Numbered from the stretch's first letter, positions 42,392 to 52,043 are shown. The stretch is 64,000 bases of DNA from Knoellia flava TL1 (GCF_000768675.1 NZ_AVPI01000001.1:124001-188000); one strand, 5' to 3'. Notes: generated from the sequence alone by a model not told the origin. Numbers and translations are program-made.

Positions 42392-44344
42392 ATGAGCCCC
42401 TCCGACGCCCTGACGAGGGTCGGCCAGCCCCGGGCGGCCGCGGTCATCGCCGCGTCCGCCTGGGGCACCGCCGTGCTCGCGGTGGCGCTCGTCGTCATGG
42501 CCCGCCCGGCACTCGGCGAGGGTGTCTGGTTCTTCGTCGTCGACGTCGCGGTGGCGTGCGTCTACGGCACGGTGTCGGCCCTCATCGTCTCCCGCCGCCC
42601 GCACCCCGTCGGCTGGCTCCTCGCCCTGGCCGCGATCGGTGGCGGAGTGGCCGCCCTCGGCTTCGGCTACCCCGCCCTCGCCTCGCAACGCCCCGGCCTT
42701 CCGGGCGCGGACCTCGTCCAGTGGCTCCAGAGCACCGCGTGGGTCCCGGGCACGCTCGCCCTCTTCCTCGTCGTGCCGTGGCTCGTGCGCGACCACCCGC
42801 TCGGCCGCGCCCGGTGGGGAGTGGCGGCCGGCGGCGTCGTCATCGTCGCCTTCCTCGCCGCCCAGCTGCTCGACGCACGAGCACCCTTCACGATCCTTCT
42901 CGCGCTCGCCGTCGTCCTCGGGCTGGTCGCCGCCGGCGCGGTCGAGCACCGCCACCGCCGCGGCCCCGTCGCCGAGCGCAACGGTCTCGGCTGGCTCGCC
43001 CTCGGTGCTGCGCTGCTCGCCCTGTCGTTCGTCCCCCTGCTCCTGCCGCCGGGTGCCCTGCCCCTCCCCGTCTGGACGACGCCCGTCCTCCACCTGCTCT
43101 CGCAGGCCGTCTATCCAGCGGCGATCCTCGTCGCAGTCCTGCGCAGCCGCATGTGGGGACTGCAGCTCGCCGTGAGCCGCACCGTGCTCGCCGGCCTCGT
43201 CACGGTCTCGCTCGTCGCGGTCTACGTCGTCGCCACGGTCGTCGCCACGAGCCTCCTGCCCGGTGACGGCGCCGGTCTCGTCGGGGCCGGAGTCGTCGCC
43301 GTCGCTGTCCAGCCGACGAGGTTCTGGCTGGAGCAGCGCGTCCACCGTCTCGTCTACGGCGTCGCCGCCTCCCCCGACCACGTCGTCCGCCGCCTCGGCA
43401 GCCATCTGCGCCTCGCCGAGACGACCGACGACCTCCTGCGCGGCCTCGCCGCCGACATCGGCTCCGCGATGCGTCTGGAGTCCGTGACGGTGGCCCTTCC
43501 TGGCCGCGAACCCGTCGTCTGGGGTATGGCGGGTGCCCACCCCGTGCGCGTCCCGCTCGACCACCGCGGCGAACCCGTCGGCGAGCTCGCCGTCACCCTG
43601 CCCGGTGGTGAGAGCCTCGGGTCGCGCGGGGAGCAGATGCTCGGCGACCTCGCCACGGTCGTCGCGACCGCCGCCGCCGTCACCCGGGCCGCCGCCGACG
43701 TCGACGACGCCCGGGCGCGCCTGTCCCGGGCCCGGCTCGAGGAGCGCCGCGTCATCCGGCGCGAGATCCACGACGGTCTCGGGCCCTCGCTCGCCGGCCT
43801 GCGGCTCGGGCTCCAGGGCGCCCGCAACCTCATGGCGACCGACCCGTCCGCTGCCGCCGCGCTGCTCTCGACGCTCCAGTCCGAGCTCGACCAGCGGGTC
43901 ACCGACGTCCGCACGCTCTCGCACCACCTGCTCCCGCCCGTCCTCGACGAGCTCGGGCTCGCCGCCGCCCTGGCAGAGCTGTCCGCCCGCCACGCGGAGG
44001 ACGGCGTCGAGATCGCGCTGGACCTCGGTCACGACGACGCCCTCGACCCACAGACCGCCGCCGCGGCCTACGCGATCGTCGCCGAGGCGGTCACGAACAC
44101 GCTGCGGCACAGCGGCGCCCAGTCCGCGTGGGTGACGACGACCTCCGCTCCGGCGGGCCTGCGGGTCCGCATCGCCGACGACGGCCGGGGCTTCTCCGCC
44201 GAGGCCAGGGCCGGCGTCGGCACCCGCTCGATGCGTGAGCGCGCGGAGGAGCTCGGTGGCAGCCTCTCGATCACCTCACCCGAGACCGGCGGCACCCTCG
44301 TCGAGGCCCTCCTCCCCCAGGGCGTGGCGGTGACCCGTGGGTGA
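42392..44344 (+). CDS. Sensor histidine kinase (HisKA_3 type)
   Basis: 650 residues. Nine to ten membrane segments form a large N-terminal sensor (residues ~1-330). A GAF-like region (about 365-440) and a coiled coil follow, then the dimerisation box with the phosphorylated histidine (RREIHDGLGPSLAGL). The HATPase_c domain comes last, with NTLRHSGA, ADDGRGF and GTRSMRERAEELGG. It phosphorylates the partner regulator at 44337. The start at 42392 follows a gap of 47 bases; earlier frames are noncoding. The multi-helix sensor suggests a membrane signal such as a drug or lipid state. Confidence 0.92.
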   Translation: MSPSDALTRVGQPRAAAVIAASAWGTAVLAVALVVMARPALGEGVWFFVVDVAVACVYGTVSALIVSRRPHPVGWLLALAAIGGGVAALGFGYPALASQRPGLPGADLVQWLQSTAWVPGTLALFLVVPWLVRDHPLGRARWGVAAGGVVIVAFLAAQLLDARAPFTILLALAVVLGLVAAGAVEHRHRRGPVAERNGLGWLALGAALLALSFVPLLLPPGALPLPVWTTPVLHLLSQAVYPAAILVAVLRSRMWGLQLAVSRTVLAGLVTVSLVAVYVVATVVATSLLPGDGAGLVGAGVVAVAVQPTRFWLEQRVHRLVYGVAASPDHVVRRLGSHLRLAETTDDLLRGLAADIGSAMRLESVTVALPGREPVVWGMAGAHPVRVPLDHRGEPVGELAVTLPGGESLGSRGEQMLGDLATVVATAAAVTRAAADVDDARARLSRARLEERRVIRREIHDGLGPSLAGLRLGLQGARNLMATDPSAAAALLSTLQSELDQRVTDVRTLSHHLLPPVLDELGLAAALAELSARHAEDGVEIALDLGHDDALDPQTAAAAYAIVAEAVTNTLRHSGAQSAWVTTTSAPAGLRVRIADDGRGFSAEARAGVGTRSMRERAEELGGSLSITSPETGGTLVEALLPQGVAVTRG

Positions 44345-44981
44345 CATCACCGTGGCCGTCGTCGACGACCATCCCGTCTTCCGGATGGGCATGGCCGGCC
44401 TCCTCGCCTCCCTCGACGGCATCACCGTCGTCGGTCAGGCGAGCGACGCGGCAGAGGCGCTCGCCCTGCCGCTCGCCGACATCGACGTCGTCCTCATGGA
44501 CCTCAATCTCGGCGCGGACTCGGGCATCGAGACGACCCGCGAGATCGTCCGTCGTGACCCGGACGCGCGCGTGCTCGTCGTGACGATGCGCGAGGACGAC
44601 GACGCGGTCGCGTCCTGCATGCGGGTCGGCGCGCGCGGCTACCTCCTCAAGGGCGCGAGCCCCGACGAGGTCGAGCGGGCGGTGCGCGCCGTCGCGAACG
44701 GCGACGTCATCCTCGGCTCCGCCGTCGCCGCCCGGGCGGTCACGGCGCTCACGTCGGGGCGGTCCGTCGCCCGCGTCCCCTTCCCCGACCTCACCGACCG
44801 CGAGCGCGAGGTGCTCGACCTCGTCGCCCGCGGCCACGACAACCTCACGATCTCGCGGCGCCTCGTCCTCTCGCCCAAGACCGTCCGCAACGTCGTCTCC
44901 AACGTCCTCACCAAGCTGGCCGTGCGTGACCGGGCCGCGGCCGTCGTGCGCGCCCGCGAGGAAGGCCTTGGCGTCGACTGA
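44337..44981 (+). CDS. NarL/LuxR-family response regulator
   Basis: 214 residues. A receiver domain with VAVVDDHPVFRMGMAGLL, the phosphoacceptor Asp in VVLMDLNLGAD, and the YLLKGAS lysine leads to a C-terminal LuxR HTH (LTDREREVLDLVARGHDN, then SPKTVRNVVSNVLTKLAV). The GTG start overlaps the kinase gene by eight bases. It is the output of the adjacent kinase, and the divergent ABC exporter operon is the most likely target. Confidence 0.94.
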   Translation: MGDITVAVVDDHPVFRMGMAGLLASLDGITVVGQASDAAEALALPLADIDVVLMDLNLGADSGIETTREIVRRDPDARVLVVTMREDDDAVASCMRVGARGYLLKGASPDEVERAVRAVANGDVILGSAVAARAVTALTSGRSVARVPFPDLTDREREVLDLVARGHDNLTISRRLVLSPKTVRNVVSNVLTKLAVRDRAAAVVRAREEGLGVD

Positions 44982-44985
44982 CCGG

Positions 44986-45945
44986 TCAGCCTGTGCGGGC
45001 GAGGTGCGCCACGACGTAGAGCACCCCGAACGGGTCGCTGACCTCGCACGTCACCACCTCGAACGCCCCGTATGCCGGCCCGCCGGTCGCGTTGACCGGT
45101 GCCCCTGCCGCTCCGGCCAGGACCTGAAGTGGCGCCCGGCCGGCGACGAGCAGGTCGGCACAGAGGTTGGTGTCGAGGGTGAGCAGACCGTCGAGACCTC
45201 CGTCGGCCGCACCGCGCAGCGCAGCGACGATGACGTCGTCGACCTCGTGCGACCGGGGGTCGAGGTGGCCGGGTGCCTTCTCGGTCCGGCGGGCGGAACC
45301 GTCGGCGACGACGAGCATCGTCGTGGGGGGTGTCTTTGCTCCACCTCCCGAAGCAGCCGTCGCGCCGTGAGGTTCGGCCCCCGATGCCGCGGCCGGGTCC
45401 ATCACGTCACGTGCGGAAGCGAAGCCACCCCCCTTCGCCTCACCAACCGACGCAGACGCAGGCACCTCTGCATCACCAGCGGAAGCGAAGCCACCCCCCT
45501 TCGCCTCACCAACCGACGCAGACGCAGGCACCTCTGCATCACCAGCGGAAGTGAAGCCACCCCGCCGAGCGTGGTGGTCGACCGCGTCCTCAGCCGACGT
45601 CCTGCGCACCCGGCCAGCGGGCACCGACGGACCCGTCGCGACCGCGCGCCCCAGGTCGACGCAGTCAGCCGTCGGGGCGTCCCACGGGACTGCGACGTGC
45701 TCGACCTCGAACCCGAGGTGGGTCGAGGCCAGCAGGTGGTCCGCGACGCGCAGCCCCACGGCCGGGCGAGTGCTCCGCGGCTCGCGGTCGGTGGCGTGGA
45801 CGACGACGACGTGCGCCGCCGTGGCCACGGCGTCCCGCACTGCCGCGACGCAGGACTCGAGCAAGCCGGGGGCCGCAGGGACGCGACCCTGGTACTCCGG
45901 CAGCAGCAGCGGCGCGGCCGGGACGATGACGACGTCGGTGATCAC
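44986..45945 (-). CDS. Class III extradiol dioxygenase B-like protein with variable tandem repeats
   Basis: 319 residues. The N-terminal VIVPAAPLLLPEYQGRVPAAP and a C-terminal GLLTLDTNLCADLLVAGRAP resemble the extradiol dioxygenase subunit B-like family seen beside DHPS genes. A 22-residue repeat (containing EVPASASVGEAKGG) occurs twice plus a partial copy near the middle. Its nucleotide copies are identical, so it was probably inserted recently into a loop. The start at GTG 45945 overlaps the FolP2-like gene (GTGA). Confidence 0.75.
   Translation of the reverse strand: MITDVVIVPAAPLLLPEYQGRVPAAPGLLESCVAAVRDAVATAAHVVVVHATDREPRSTRPAVGLRVADHLLASTHLGFEVEHVAVPWDAPTADCVDLGRAVATGPSVPAGRVRRTSAEDAVDHHARRGGFTSAGDAEVPASASVGEAKGGGFASAGDAEVPASASVGEAKGGGFASARDVMDPAAASGAEPHGATAASGGGAKTPPTTMLVVADGSARRTEKAPGHLDPRSHEVDDVIVAALRGAADGGLDGLLTLDTNLCADLLVAGRAPLQVLAGAAGAPVNATGGPAYGAFEVVTCEVSDPFGVLYVVAHLARTG
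45416..45547. repeat. Two identical 66-base tandem repeats within a coding sequence
   Basis: Units at 45416-45481 and 45482-45547 are identical, each encoding 22 residues on the minus strand. A partial third copy (GAAGTGAAGCCACCCC) follows at 45548. The length is a multiple of three, so copy-number change keeps the frame. Confidence 0.9.
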
Positions 45946-46814
45946 GCGAGCCCCCGTGCGGTCCGGGCCGGTGCCAGGTCGCCGGCGAGTACCGAGACCA
46001 TGTCGAGCACCTGACGGGTCTCGACGACCTCGTGGACGCGGTAGATGTGAGCGCCGTGCCAGGCGGAGATCGCCGTCGCCGCAAGAGTCCCGGTCAACCG
46101 CTCGCCGACCGGGAGGTCGAGGGACTCGCCGACGAAGTCCTTGTTGGACAGCGAGACGAGCAGCGGCCAGCCGAGCGCGACGAGCTCGTCGAGCCGCCGG
46201 GTCACCTCGACCGAGTGCCACGTGTTCTTGCCGAAGTCGTGTGCCGGGTCGATGACGACCCGCTCGCGCGGGACACCCACCGACACGGCGCGGTCGGCCT
46301 GGGCGACGAGCGACTCGACGACGGACGCGACGACGTCGTCGTACTCGATCCGGTGCGGCCGGGTCCGTGGCGTCACGCCGCCGGTGTGGGTGCAGACGAC
46401 GGCGGCGTCGAACTCGGCCGCCACCTCCACGAGCTCCGGGTCCGCGCCGCCCCACGCGTCGTTGAGGATGTCGGCGCCCGCCTCGAGGACGGCCCGACCG
46501 ACGGACGCCCGCCACGTGTCGACGCTGATGAGGAGGTCGGGGTGCTCGGCGCGGACGGCGGCGACGAAGTCGACGACCCGCTCCTTCTCCTCGTCCTCAC
46601 CGATCTCGACACCCGGGGCGGCCTTGATGCCGCCGATGTCGACGATGTCCGCACCCTGCGCGACGACCTGGCGGACGCGGTCGAACGCCGCGTCCTCGCG
46701 CCACGTCGCGCCCTTGTCGTAGAACGAGTCCGGCGTGCGGTTGACGATCGCCATGACGAGCCGCGACCGGGCGTCGAACTCGCGCCGGCCCAGCCGGAAC
46801 GTGAGGTCACTCAT
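45942..46814 (-). CDS. folP2: Dihydropteroate synthase-like protein FolP2
   Basis: 290 residues. MAIVNRTPDSFYDKGATW, ISVDTW, HDFGKNTWHSVEVTRRL and the C-terminal HIYRVHEVVETRQVLDMV match mycobacterial FolP2 (Rv1207) almost block by block. FolP2 has the DHPS fold, but the mycobacterial protein appears not to act as dihydropteroate synthase, and its real function is open. It overlaps the GpgS gene by four bases, as expected from the M. tuberculosis Rv1207-Rv1208 order. Confidence 0.9.
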   Translation of the reverse strand: MSDLTFRLGRREFDARSRLVMAIVNRTPDSFYDKGATWREDAAFDRVRQVVAQGADIVDIGGIKAAPGVEIGEDEEKERVVDFVAAVRAEHPDLLISVDTWRASVGRAVLEAGADILNDAWGGADPELVEVAAEFDAAVVCTHTGGVTPRTRPHRIEYDDVVASVVESLVAQADRAVSVGVPRERVVIDPAHDFGKNTWHSVEVTRRLDELVALGWPLLVSLSNKDFVGESLDLPVGERLTGTLAATAISAWHGAHIYRVHEVVETRQVLDMVSVLAGDLAPARTARGLA

Positions 46815-47812
46815 CGAGACTCCGCGCGGGGACCAGGCTCTGCGTGGGCCGGCATACCGACGCTGTCGGCCGGAGGCCGCTCGCCCGTCGCCACCGCGGT
46901 GACACGCGGCTCGAAGCCCGCCTGCCCGCGGGCGTACTGCGTGAGCCCCACCGTCTCCTCCGCCCGGACCGGCCCCGCACCGGAGCGTTCGCGCCGCCGG
47001 TCCGCGGCCGCCAGCACCTGGACTGCCATGAGGCCGAGGGTGTCATGCCGGTGGTGCCGGTGGGTGCGACGGCCGAGGTCGACCTGCGCGATGGCGTCGA
47101 TGCCGTGTGCGTCATAGGTGTCGACGAGGGCGGCGATCTCGACGCCGTAGCCGACCGGCACGGCATACGACGCGAAGGCTGCGCGCCGGATGGCCCATTC
47201 GCCCGAGAGTGGCTGCACGACGCCTGCGAGCCCGGGACGGTGCAGCGCCAGCCACGGTCGCGCGACGAGCTCGGTGACCCGCCCGCCCGACTCCTCCTCG
47301 CGACCGGTCGCGTCGATCATCGGCCGGTCGTAGACCGCCTTGACGAGCTGCACCGCATCATCGACGAGGAGCGGCGCGAGCAGTCCGGTGACGAAGTGCG
47401 TGCCCCAGTCGACGAGGTCGGCGTCGACGAAGACGAGGAGGTCGCCACGCGTGACGTGCTGCGCCTTCCAGAGCGCCTCGCCCTTGCCCGGCACCGAGCC
47501 GAGGTCGGGCCGGATCCTGTTGGCCGAGAACACCTTTGCCCCGGCAGCGCGAGCCACCTCGGCCGTCCGGTCGCTGGAGTCGGAGTCGATGACGACGACC
47601 TCGTCGACGAGCCCGCCACCACCGTCGCGCACGAAGTCGGCACGGATCCGCTCGACGACCGCCGCGACGGTCGCCTCCTCGTCCTTGGCCGGGACGACGA
47701 CAGAGACGGTGTGCCCACCCTTGCGCTCGAGGAGCGCCTCGGGCGTCCAGTCCGACGCCCGGTATGCCGGCCGGTCCACACGGTGTGGCTGGTGCCCGTC
47801 CATCTCGCTCAC
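46811..47812 (-). CDS. gpgS: Glucosyl-3-phosphoglycerate synthase
   Basis: 333 residues of a GT81 glycosyltransferase. VSVVVPAKDEEATVAAVV opens the nucleotide-binding fold, and DEVVVIDSDSSDRTAEVAR and VFVDADLVDW give the DxD metal site. PLSGEWAIRRAAFA and the RTHRHH block follow. It transfers glucose from UDP-glucose to 3-phosphoglycerate, the first step to methylglucose lipopolysaccharides or glucosylglycerate. It matches Rv1208. It is in one overlapping run with FolP2 and the enoyl-CoA hydratase gene. Confidence 0.93.
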   Translation of the reverse strand: MSEMDGHQPHRVDRPAYRASDWTPEALLERKGGHTVSVVVPAKDEEATVAAVVERIRADFVRDGGGGLVDEVVVIDSDSSDRTAEVARAAGAKVFSANRIRPDLGSVPGKGEALWKAQHVTRGDLLVFVDADLVDWGTHFVTGLLAPLLVDDAVQLVKAVYDRPMIDATGREEESGGRVTELVARPWLALHRPGLAGVVQPLSGEWAIRRAAFASYAVPVGYGVEIAALVDTYDAHGIDAIAQVDLGRRTHRHHRHDTLGLMAVQVLAAADRRRERSGAGPVRAEETVGLTQYARGQAGFEPRVTAVATGERPPADSVGMPAHAEPGPRAESR

Positions 47813-48585
47813 TGCCCGAACGTCGGGCGTCGCTTCTCACGGAAGGCCGTGAGCCCCTCGACGAAGTCGCGTGTGCGCAGGAGGGCGTGCTGGCCTTCGT
47901 TCTCGCGTGCCAGCGTCGAGTCGAGGTCCAGCGCGGCGGCGGTGATGGCCGCCGTGGTGCGTGCCGTGCCCGTCGGGGAGAGCGCGGCGAGGTGTGCGAC
48001 GAGCTCGTCGGCGCGCGCGGCGAAGCCTTCCGCCGGCACGGACTCGGCGACGAGCCCCCACTCGGCGGCGACGGCCCCGGTGAGCCGCTCGCCGGTGAGC
48101 GCCAGGCGCAGGGCGCGGGCCCGTCCGATGGACGCGACGACGAGCGCGGTGGCGCCGCCGTCGGGCATGAGGCCCAGGGCCCCGAAGGCGAGGACGAGGG
48201 TCGCCTCGTCCCCGACGAGGACGTAGTCGGCGGAGAGCGCCATCGCGAGCCCGGCGCCGGCGGCGACGCCCGGCACGAGTGCAATCACCGGCGTGCCCGC
48301 CTCGACGACCGCGCGGCTCACCGCACCCACGCCGTGCAGGGTCCCGTCGAGGTCGCCCTCGTCGAGGTGCACGGAGAGGTCAGCGCCGGCGCAGAAGGCT
48401 CGCCCCTGACCGGAGAGCACGATGACGCGCACGGCCGGGTCGGCGTCGAGCCGCCGCACCGCGTCGGCCGCTGCCTCGAGCATCGGCACGTCGACGGCGT
48501 TGAGGCGGTCGGGGGCGGCGAGCGTGACGCGCCCGACCGCGCCGTCCACCTCGACGAGGACGGAGTCCGCCGAGCGCTCGCTCAT
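47809..48585 (-). CDS. Enoyl-CoA hydratase/isomerase family protein
   Basis: 258 residues of the crotonase fold. AFCAGADLSVHL is the oxyanion-hole loop, VAAGAGLAMALSADYVL the second, and FGALGLMPDGGA follows. Glu residues at the usual catalytic positions are not both evident, so hydratase activity is not certain; it may be an isomerase or another crotonase. The ATG at 48585 overlaps the DoxX stop. Confidence 0.88.
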   Translation of the reverse strand: MSERSADSVLVEVDGAVGRVTLAAPDRLNAVDVPMLEAAADAVRRLDADPAVRVIVLSGQGRAFCAGADLSVHLDEGDLDGTLHGVGAVSRAVVEAGTPVIALVPGVAAGAGLAMALSADYVLVGDEATLVLAFGALGLMPDGGATALVVASIGRARALRLALTGERLTGAVAAEWGLVAESVPAEGFAARADELVAHLAALSPTGTARTTAAITAAALDLDSTLARENEGQHALLRTRDFVEGLTAFREKRRPTFGQ

Positions 48586-49160
48586 GCCGAGGCCCTGGAG
48601 CCCGAGCCGCTGCCGGACCCGTCGCCGGCCCCGTCGCCGGATCCCTCCGGAGCCGACGGGCGGTAGAACGCCGCGAGCATCGCCCCGGCCGCGGCCACCC
48701 CACCGACGGCGGCCAGCGCGCCCCAGCCCAGCCCGGCGAGGTCGAGGCCGAGCGCGTTGTCGAGCGACCACCGCCCGGGCCCGAGCACCGCGAGCGCCAC
48801 GGCGACGATGGCAACGAGCACGACGTACTCCCAGCCGCCCTTGAAGATGAAGTAGCCCTTGCCGCGGTGGTCGGTGAGCGCGGCAACGGTCATGAGGCCC
48901 ACGAACGCCATCGCGGCGAGCCCGTTGAGCAGGCCGAGCGTGACGAGAAGTCCCGCGCCGATCTCGGTGAACGCGGCGAACCGCGCGTGCAGCCACCCCG
49001 GGCGCAGTCCGAGCGACTCGAACCAGCCGGCCGTCCCGGACAGCCCACCCTGCACCTTGTTGACCCCGTGCAGCACGAGCATCGGGCCCAGGGCGAGGCG
49101 GATGACGAGCGAGGCGACGTCGAGCTCGGTGGAGCTCAACGCGGTGGCGGCGGAGGTCAT
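48582..49160 (-). CDS. DoxX family membrane protein
   Basis: 192 residues with four membrane helices. [22 protein letters not shown] and [18 protein letters not shown] are the DoxX pattern, and the C-terminal tail is a Gly/Ser/Asp repeat ([16 protein letters not shown]). DoxX-type proteins occur in quinone-linked and thiol redox complexes. It lies between the enoyl-CoA hydratase and the F420-dependent enzyme, with four-base overlaps on both sides. Confidence 0.85.
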   Translation of the reverse strand: MTSAATALSSTELDVASLVIRLALGPMLVLHGVNKVQGGLSGTAGWFESLGLRPGWLHARFAAFTEIGAGLLVTLGLLNGLAAMAFVGLMTVAALTDHRGKGYFIFKGGWEYVVLVAIVAVALAVLGPGRWSLDNALGLDLAGLGWGALAAVGGVAAAGAMLAAFYRPSAPEGSGDGAGDGSGSGSGSRASA

Positions 49161-50179
49161 GACCCGGACCCTACGGTGAGCTCGCGCAGACCCGGCACGA
49201 CCTGCTCGGCGAAGGTCCGCAGGAAGCGCTCCTGGTCACCGCCGGGCCCGTGGAAGACGAGGTGGTCGAAGCCGAGGTCGGTGTACTCCTTGACGGCGGA
49301 CACCACGTCCTCCGGCGTCGAGGCCACGATCCAACGCTGCGCGACTTGCTCGATGGGCAGCTCGTCGGCGGCCCGCTCCATCTCCGCCGGGCTGGTGATC
49401 GAGTGCTTCTGTTCGGCGGTGAGCGACAGCGGCGCCCAGAAGCGTGTGTTCTCCAGGGCGCGCTCGGCGTCCGGGTCCCACGACAGCTTGATCTCGATCA
49501 TCCGGTCGATGCTGCCGGTGTCCCGTCCCGACTTCTCCAGTCCCTCGGCGACGGCAGGCAGGAGCGAGTCGGCATAGAGCTCCCGGCCCTTGCCCGAGGT
49601 GCAGATGAAGCCGTCACCGGACCGGCCGGCATACCGGGCGACGGTCGGGCCGCCCGCGGCGACGTAGACGGGCACGGGCGTCTCGGGCCGGTCGAAGATC
49701 CGGGCGTCCTCGGTGCGGTAGTAGTCGCCCTCGAAGGTCACCGACTCCTGCGTCCACAGCGCCCGCATGAGCCGCACCGACTCGCGCAGCCGGGCGAACC
49801 GCTCCTTGAACTCGGGCCAGCCGCTCTCGGGCACCGAGCCGACGGCCACCTCGTTGAGCGCCTCGCCGGTGCCGACACCGAGCATGATCCGACCCGGCGC
49901 GAGGCAGCCGAGGGTCGCGAAGGTCTGCGCGACGACCGCGGGGTTGTAGCGGTAGGTCGGCGTCATCACCGACGTCCCGAGCATGACCCGCTCGGTCCGG
50001 GCCGCGACCCACGACAGCCAGGCGATCGAGCTGGGCGCGTGCCCGCCCTCGAGCCGCCACGGCTGGAAGTGGTCCGAGATCGTCACCGAGTCGAGCCCGA
50101 GCTCCTCGGCGAGCACGGCGTATCCCGCGAGCTCGGCCGGGGCGAACTGCTCGGCCGAAGCCTTGTAGCCGATGCGCAT
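49157..50179 (-). CDS. fgd: F420-dependent glucose-6-phosphate dehydrogenase
   Basis: 340 residues of the bacterial luciferase-like (LLM) fold, with motif-by-motif agreement with mycobacterial Fgd1: [14 protein letters not shown], the catalytic histidine in [51 protein letters not shown] and [12 protein letters not shown]. It oxidises glucose-6-phosphate with F420, giving F420H2 to reductases such as the Ddn-like protein at 51498. The ATG at 50179 is set by GGAAGGATG upstream; ATG 50197 is in frame but has no such site. Confidence 0.95.
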   Translation of the reverse strand: MRIGYKASAEQFAPAELAGYAVLAEELGLDSVTISDHFQPWRLEGGHAPSSIAWLSWVAARTERVMLGTSVMTPTYRYNPAVVAQTFATLGCLAPGRIMLGVGTGEALNEVAVGSVPESGWPEFKERFARLRESVRLMRALWTQESVTFEGDYYRTEDARIFDRPETPVPVYVAAGGPTVARYAGRSGDGFICTSGKGRELYADSLLPAVAEGLEKSGRDTGSIDRMIEIKLSWDPDAERALENTRFWAPLSLTAEQKHSITSPAEMERAADELPIEQVAQRWIVASTPEDVVSAVKEYTDLGFDHLVFHGPGGDQERFLRTFAEQVVPGLRELTVGSGS

Positions 50180-50217
50180 GCCGTCATCCTTCCCCATGCC
50201 GGTGCCATAGTGAGCAC

Positions 50218-50646
50218 GTGGCCCCTGACCTGCACAGACGCCGTATGCCGTGCCTCGCGGTCGCCGGAGCGACGACCCTTGCGCTCCTGCTCGCGGGCTG
50301 CGCCGGACGCGGCTCGGCGGAGAACGAGCCGGTCGCCGACACCGCGACCCGCTTCCTCGCCTCCGTGACCTCGGCCCCTGACCAGGGCTGCGACCTCCTC
50401 GCCCCGGCGACACTCGAGGAGGTGGAGGCCGACGGCGAGCAGTGCGCCGACGTCCTGCCCGAGGCCGCCGGCGGCGAGCAGTCCGGCGAGCCGACGGTCG
50501 ACGTCTACGGGCGCGACGCGATGGTGCGCTGGGGCGAGCAGGTGATCTTCCTGGCCCGGTTCGACGACGGCTGGCGGGTCACGGCCGCGGGGTGTGAGCC
50601 CACGGGGAAGGACCTGCCCTACGACTGCGAGGTGGAGGGGCCGTGA
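50218..50646 (+). CDS. Small secreted lipoprotein
   Basis: 142 residues from a GTG. The N-terminus [22 protein letters not shown] carries a lipobox (LLAGC) after a hydrophobic stretch, so it is anchored by a lipidated cysteine. The mature part has cysteines near the start and end (GCDLLAP, GCEPTG, YDCEVEG) that could form disulfides. No family is recognised. It is followed by a 30-residue membrane peptide and a DUF6766 gene, joined by stop-start overlaps. Confidence 0.75.
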   Translation: MAPDLHRRRMPCLAVAGATTLALLLAGCAGRGSAENEPVADTATRFLASVTSAPDQGCDLLAPATLEEVEADGEQCADVLPEAAGGEQSGEPTVDVYGRDAMVRWGEQVIFLARFDDGWRVTAAGCEPTGKDLPYDCEVEGP

Positions 50647-50735
50647 ACGGCATGAGGTGGTCCTTCGTCGGCTGGCTCCTCGTCATCGGGTTCGGCCTGG
50701 CGTGGTGCCTCACCATCGGGGCGATGGCCCGATGA
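50643..50735 (+). CDS. Predicted 30-residue membrane micropeptide
   Basis: A GTG start in the stop-start overlap (GTGA) with the lipoprotein gene leads to 30 residues ([20 protein letters not shown], then [10 protein letters not shown]) and a TGA at 50733. The next gene's ATG overlaps that stop as ATGA. It is almost wholly hydrophobic with one membrane helix. The precise nesting between two four-base overlaps argues that it is translated, although it is too short for usual gene finders. Confidence 0.65.
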   Translation: MNGMRWSFVGWLLVIGFGLAWCLTIGAMAR

Positions 50736-51403
50736 GGCGGCTGCGCGACCACGGCCTCGCCCTCGTCTTCGGCGCTCTCTTCCTCCTCTCCCTCACCGGA
50801 CAGGCGCTGTGGGGAGTTGCCGAGCTCAACGGCGAGGCCCGCGACCGCGGCCTGCCGACGATCGGGCTCGGCGAGTACGTCACGTCCTCGACCTTCGCCG
50901 TCGACGTCGCCGAGAACTGGCAGTCCGAGTACCTCCAGTTCCTCCTCTTCATCCTCCTCACCGTGTGGTTCGTCCAGAAGGGCTCGCCCGAATCCAAGCC
51001 CCTCGACAAGACGGGCCGCGAGAGCGACGAGGACCAGAAGGTCGGGCGTCATGCGACGCCCGACTCGCCTCCGCTCGCCAAGGCCGAGGGCTGGCGTCGC
51101 TCGCTCTACTCGCACTCGCTCGGCCTGACGATGGGCCTCATCTTCCTCGGGTCGTGGTCCGCCCAGTTCGTCGCCGGCCGGGCCGCGCACAACGCCGACC
51201 TCATCCGCGACCTCAAGGAACCCGAGGGCTGGGCCGCCTACCTCACCGACCCGGACTTCTGGGGCCGCACGCTGCAGAACTGGCAGTCCGAGTTCCTCGC
51301 CGTGGCGAGCATGGTCGTCCTCTCGATCTACCTGCGCGAGCGCGGCTCGCCCGAGTCGAAGCCGGTCGGCGAGCCGCACGAGTCCACCGGGGTCGAAGGC
51401 TGA
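50732..51403 (+). CDS. DUF6766 family membrane protein
   Basis: 223 residues with four membrane helices. The hydrophobic pairs surround repeated motifs GSPESKPL (residues ~88 and ~210), each after an [20 protein letters not shown] segment, so the protein is an internal duplication. This is the DUF6766 layout. The function is unknown. The ATG at 50732 begins with [20 protein letters not shown]. Confidence 0.8.
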   Translation: MRRLRDHGLALVFGALFLLSLTGQALWGVAELNGEARDRGLPTIGLGEYVTSSTFAVDVAENWQSEYLQFLLFILLTVWFVQKGSPESKPLDKTGRESDEDQKVGRHATPDSPPLAKAEGWRRSLYSHSLGLTMGLIFLGSWSAQFVAGRAAHNADLIRDLKEPEGWAAYLTDPDFWGRTLQNWQSEFLAVASMVVLSIYLRERGSPESKPVGEPHESTGVEG

Positions 51404-51497
51404 ACCGCCCGGCTGGAGAGCTGAGCCCAGCGGGACTGCAGCGCACCGTTGACCGGCACGGCGCACCGGAGGACGCTGGCCGGAGGAGGTGTCGGAC

Positions 51498-51965
51498 ATG
51501 GCTTCCCACGCGATGAAGGCTCGCGGCAACGCGATCGGGCTGTGGATCCACCGGGCCTTCAGGGGGCGCCTCGACGGCGGCGGCAAGGTGGGCGGCGTCC
51601 TCATGCTGACGACGCCCGGACGACGCACGGGGCTCCCTCGCTCGACGATGGTCCGCTACCTCGACGACGGTGACACCCGGCTCGTGTGGGGCACGGGCAG
51701 CGGGTCGCCCACCGAGCCCGACTGGTTCCGCAACCTCAGGCAGGCCCCCGAGGCGACGATCGAGATCGGGACCACCTCGACCCGCGTGCGTCCCGAGGTG
51801 CTCGAGGGCGACGAGCTCGCTCGGGTCTGGCGCGACGTCGTCCTCGCCCAGCTCCCCACCGTCGCGAAGTACGAGCACCGGTCCGGTCGCACCATTCCGG
51901 TCGCTCGGCTGCACCCGCTGGGCCCCGCCACGGACGCGGCGGCCGGCAGTCCACGACGCGACTAG
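51498..51965 (+). CDS. Deazaflavin-dependent nitroreductase-like protein (Ddn/DUF385)
   Basis: 155 residues. [19 protein letters not shown] and the [20 protein letters not shown] block are the F420-binding/quinone-reductase pattern (DUF385, as in Ddn). It probably reduces quinones or nitro compounds with F420H2, linking it to Fgd at 49157. GGAGGAGG supports the ATG at 51498 over GTG 51489. Confidence 0.87.
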   Translation: MASHAMKARGNAIGLWIHRAFRGRLDGGGKVGGVLMLTTPGRRTGLPRSTMVRYLDDGDTRLVWGTGSGSPTEPDWFRNLRQAPEATIEIGTTSTRVRPEVLEGDELARVWRDVVLAQLPTVAKYEHRSGRTIPVARLHPLGPATDAAAGSPRRD

Positions 51966-52043
51966 CCTGAGGGTGCGCGTGAGACCCACGCCATGGCACC
52001 GCTGCACCGTCGCGCAGCCCTCACTGACAAAGGAGTCACCACC

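Noticed and set aside
45416-45547. Tandem repeats as a possible CRISPR array
   Set aside because: The units are contiguous with no unique spacers and lie inside a coding frame in multiples of three.
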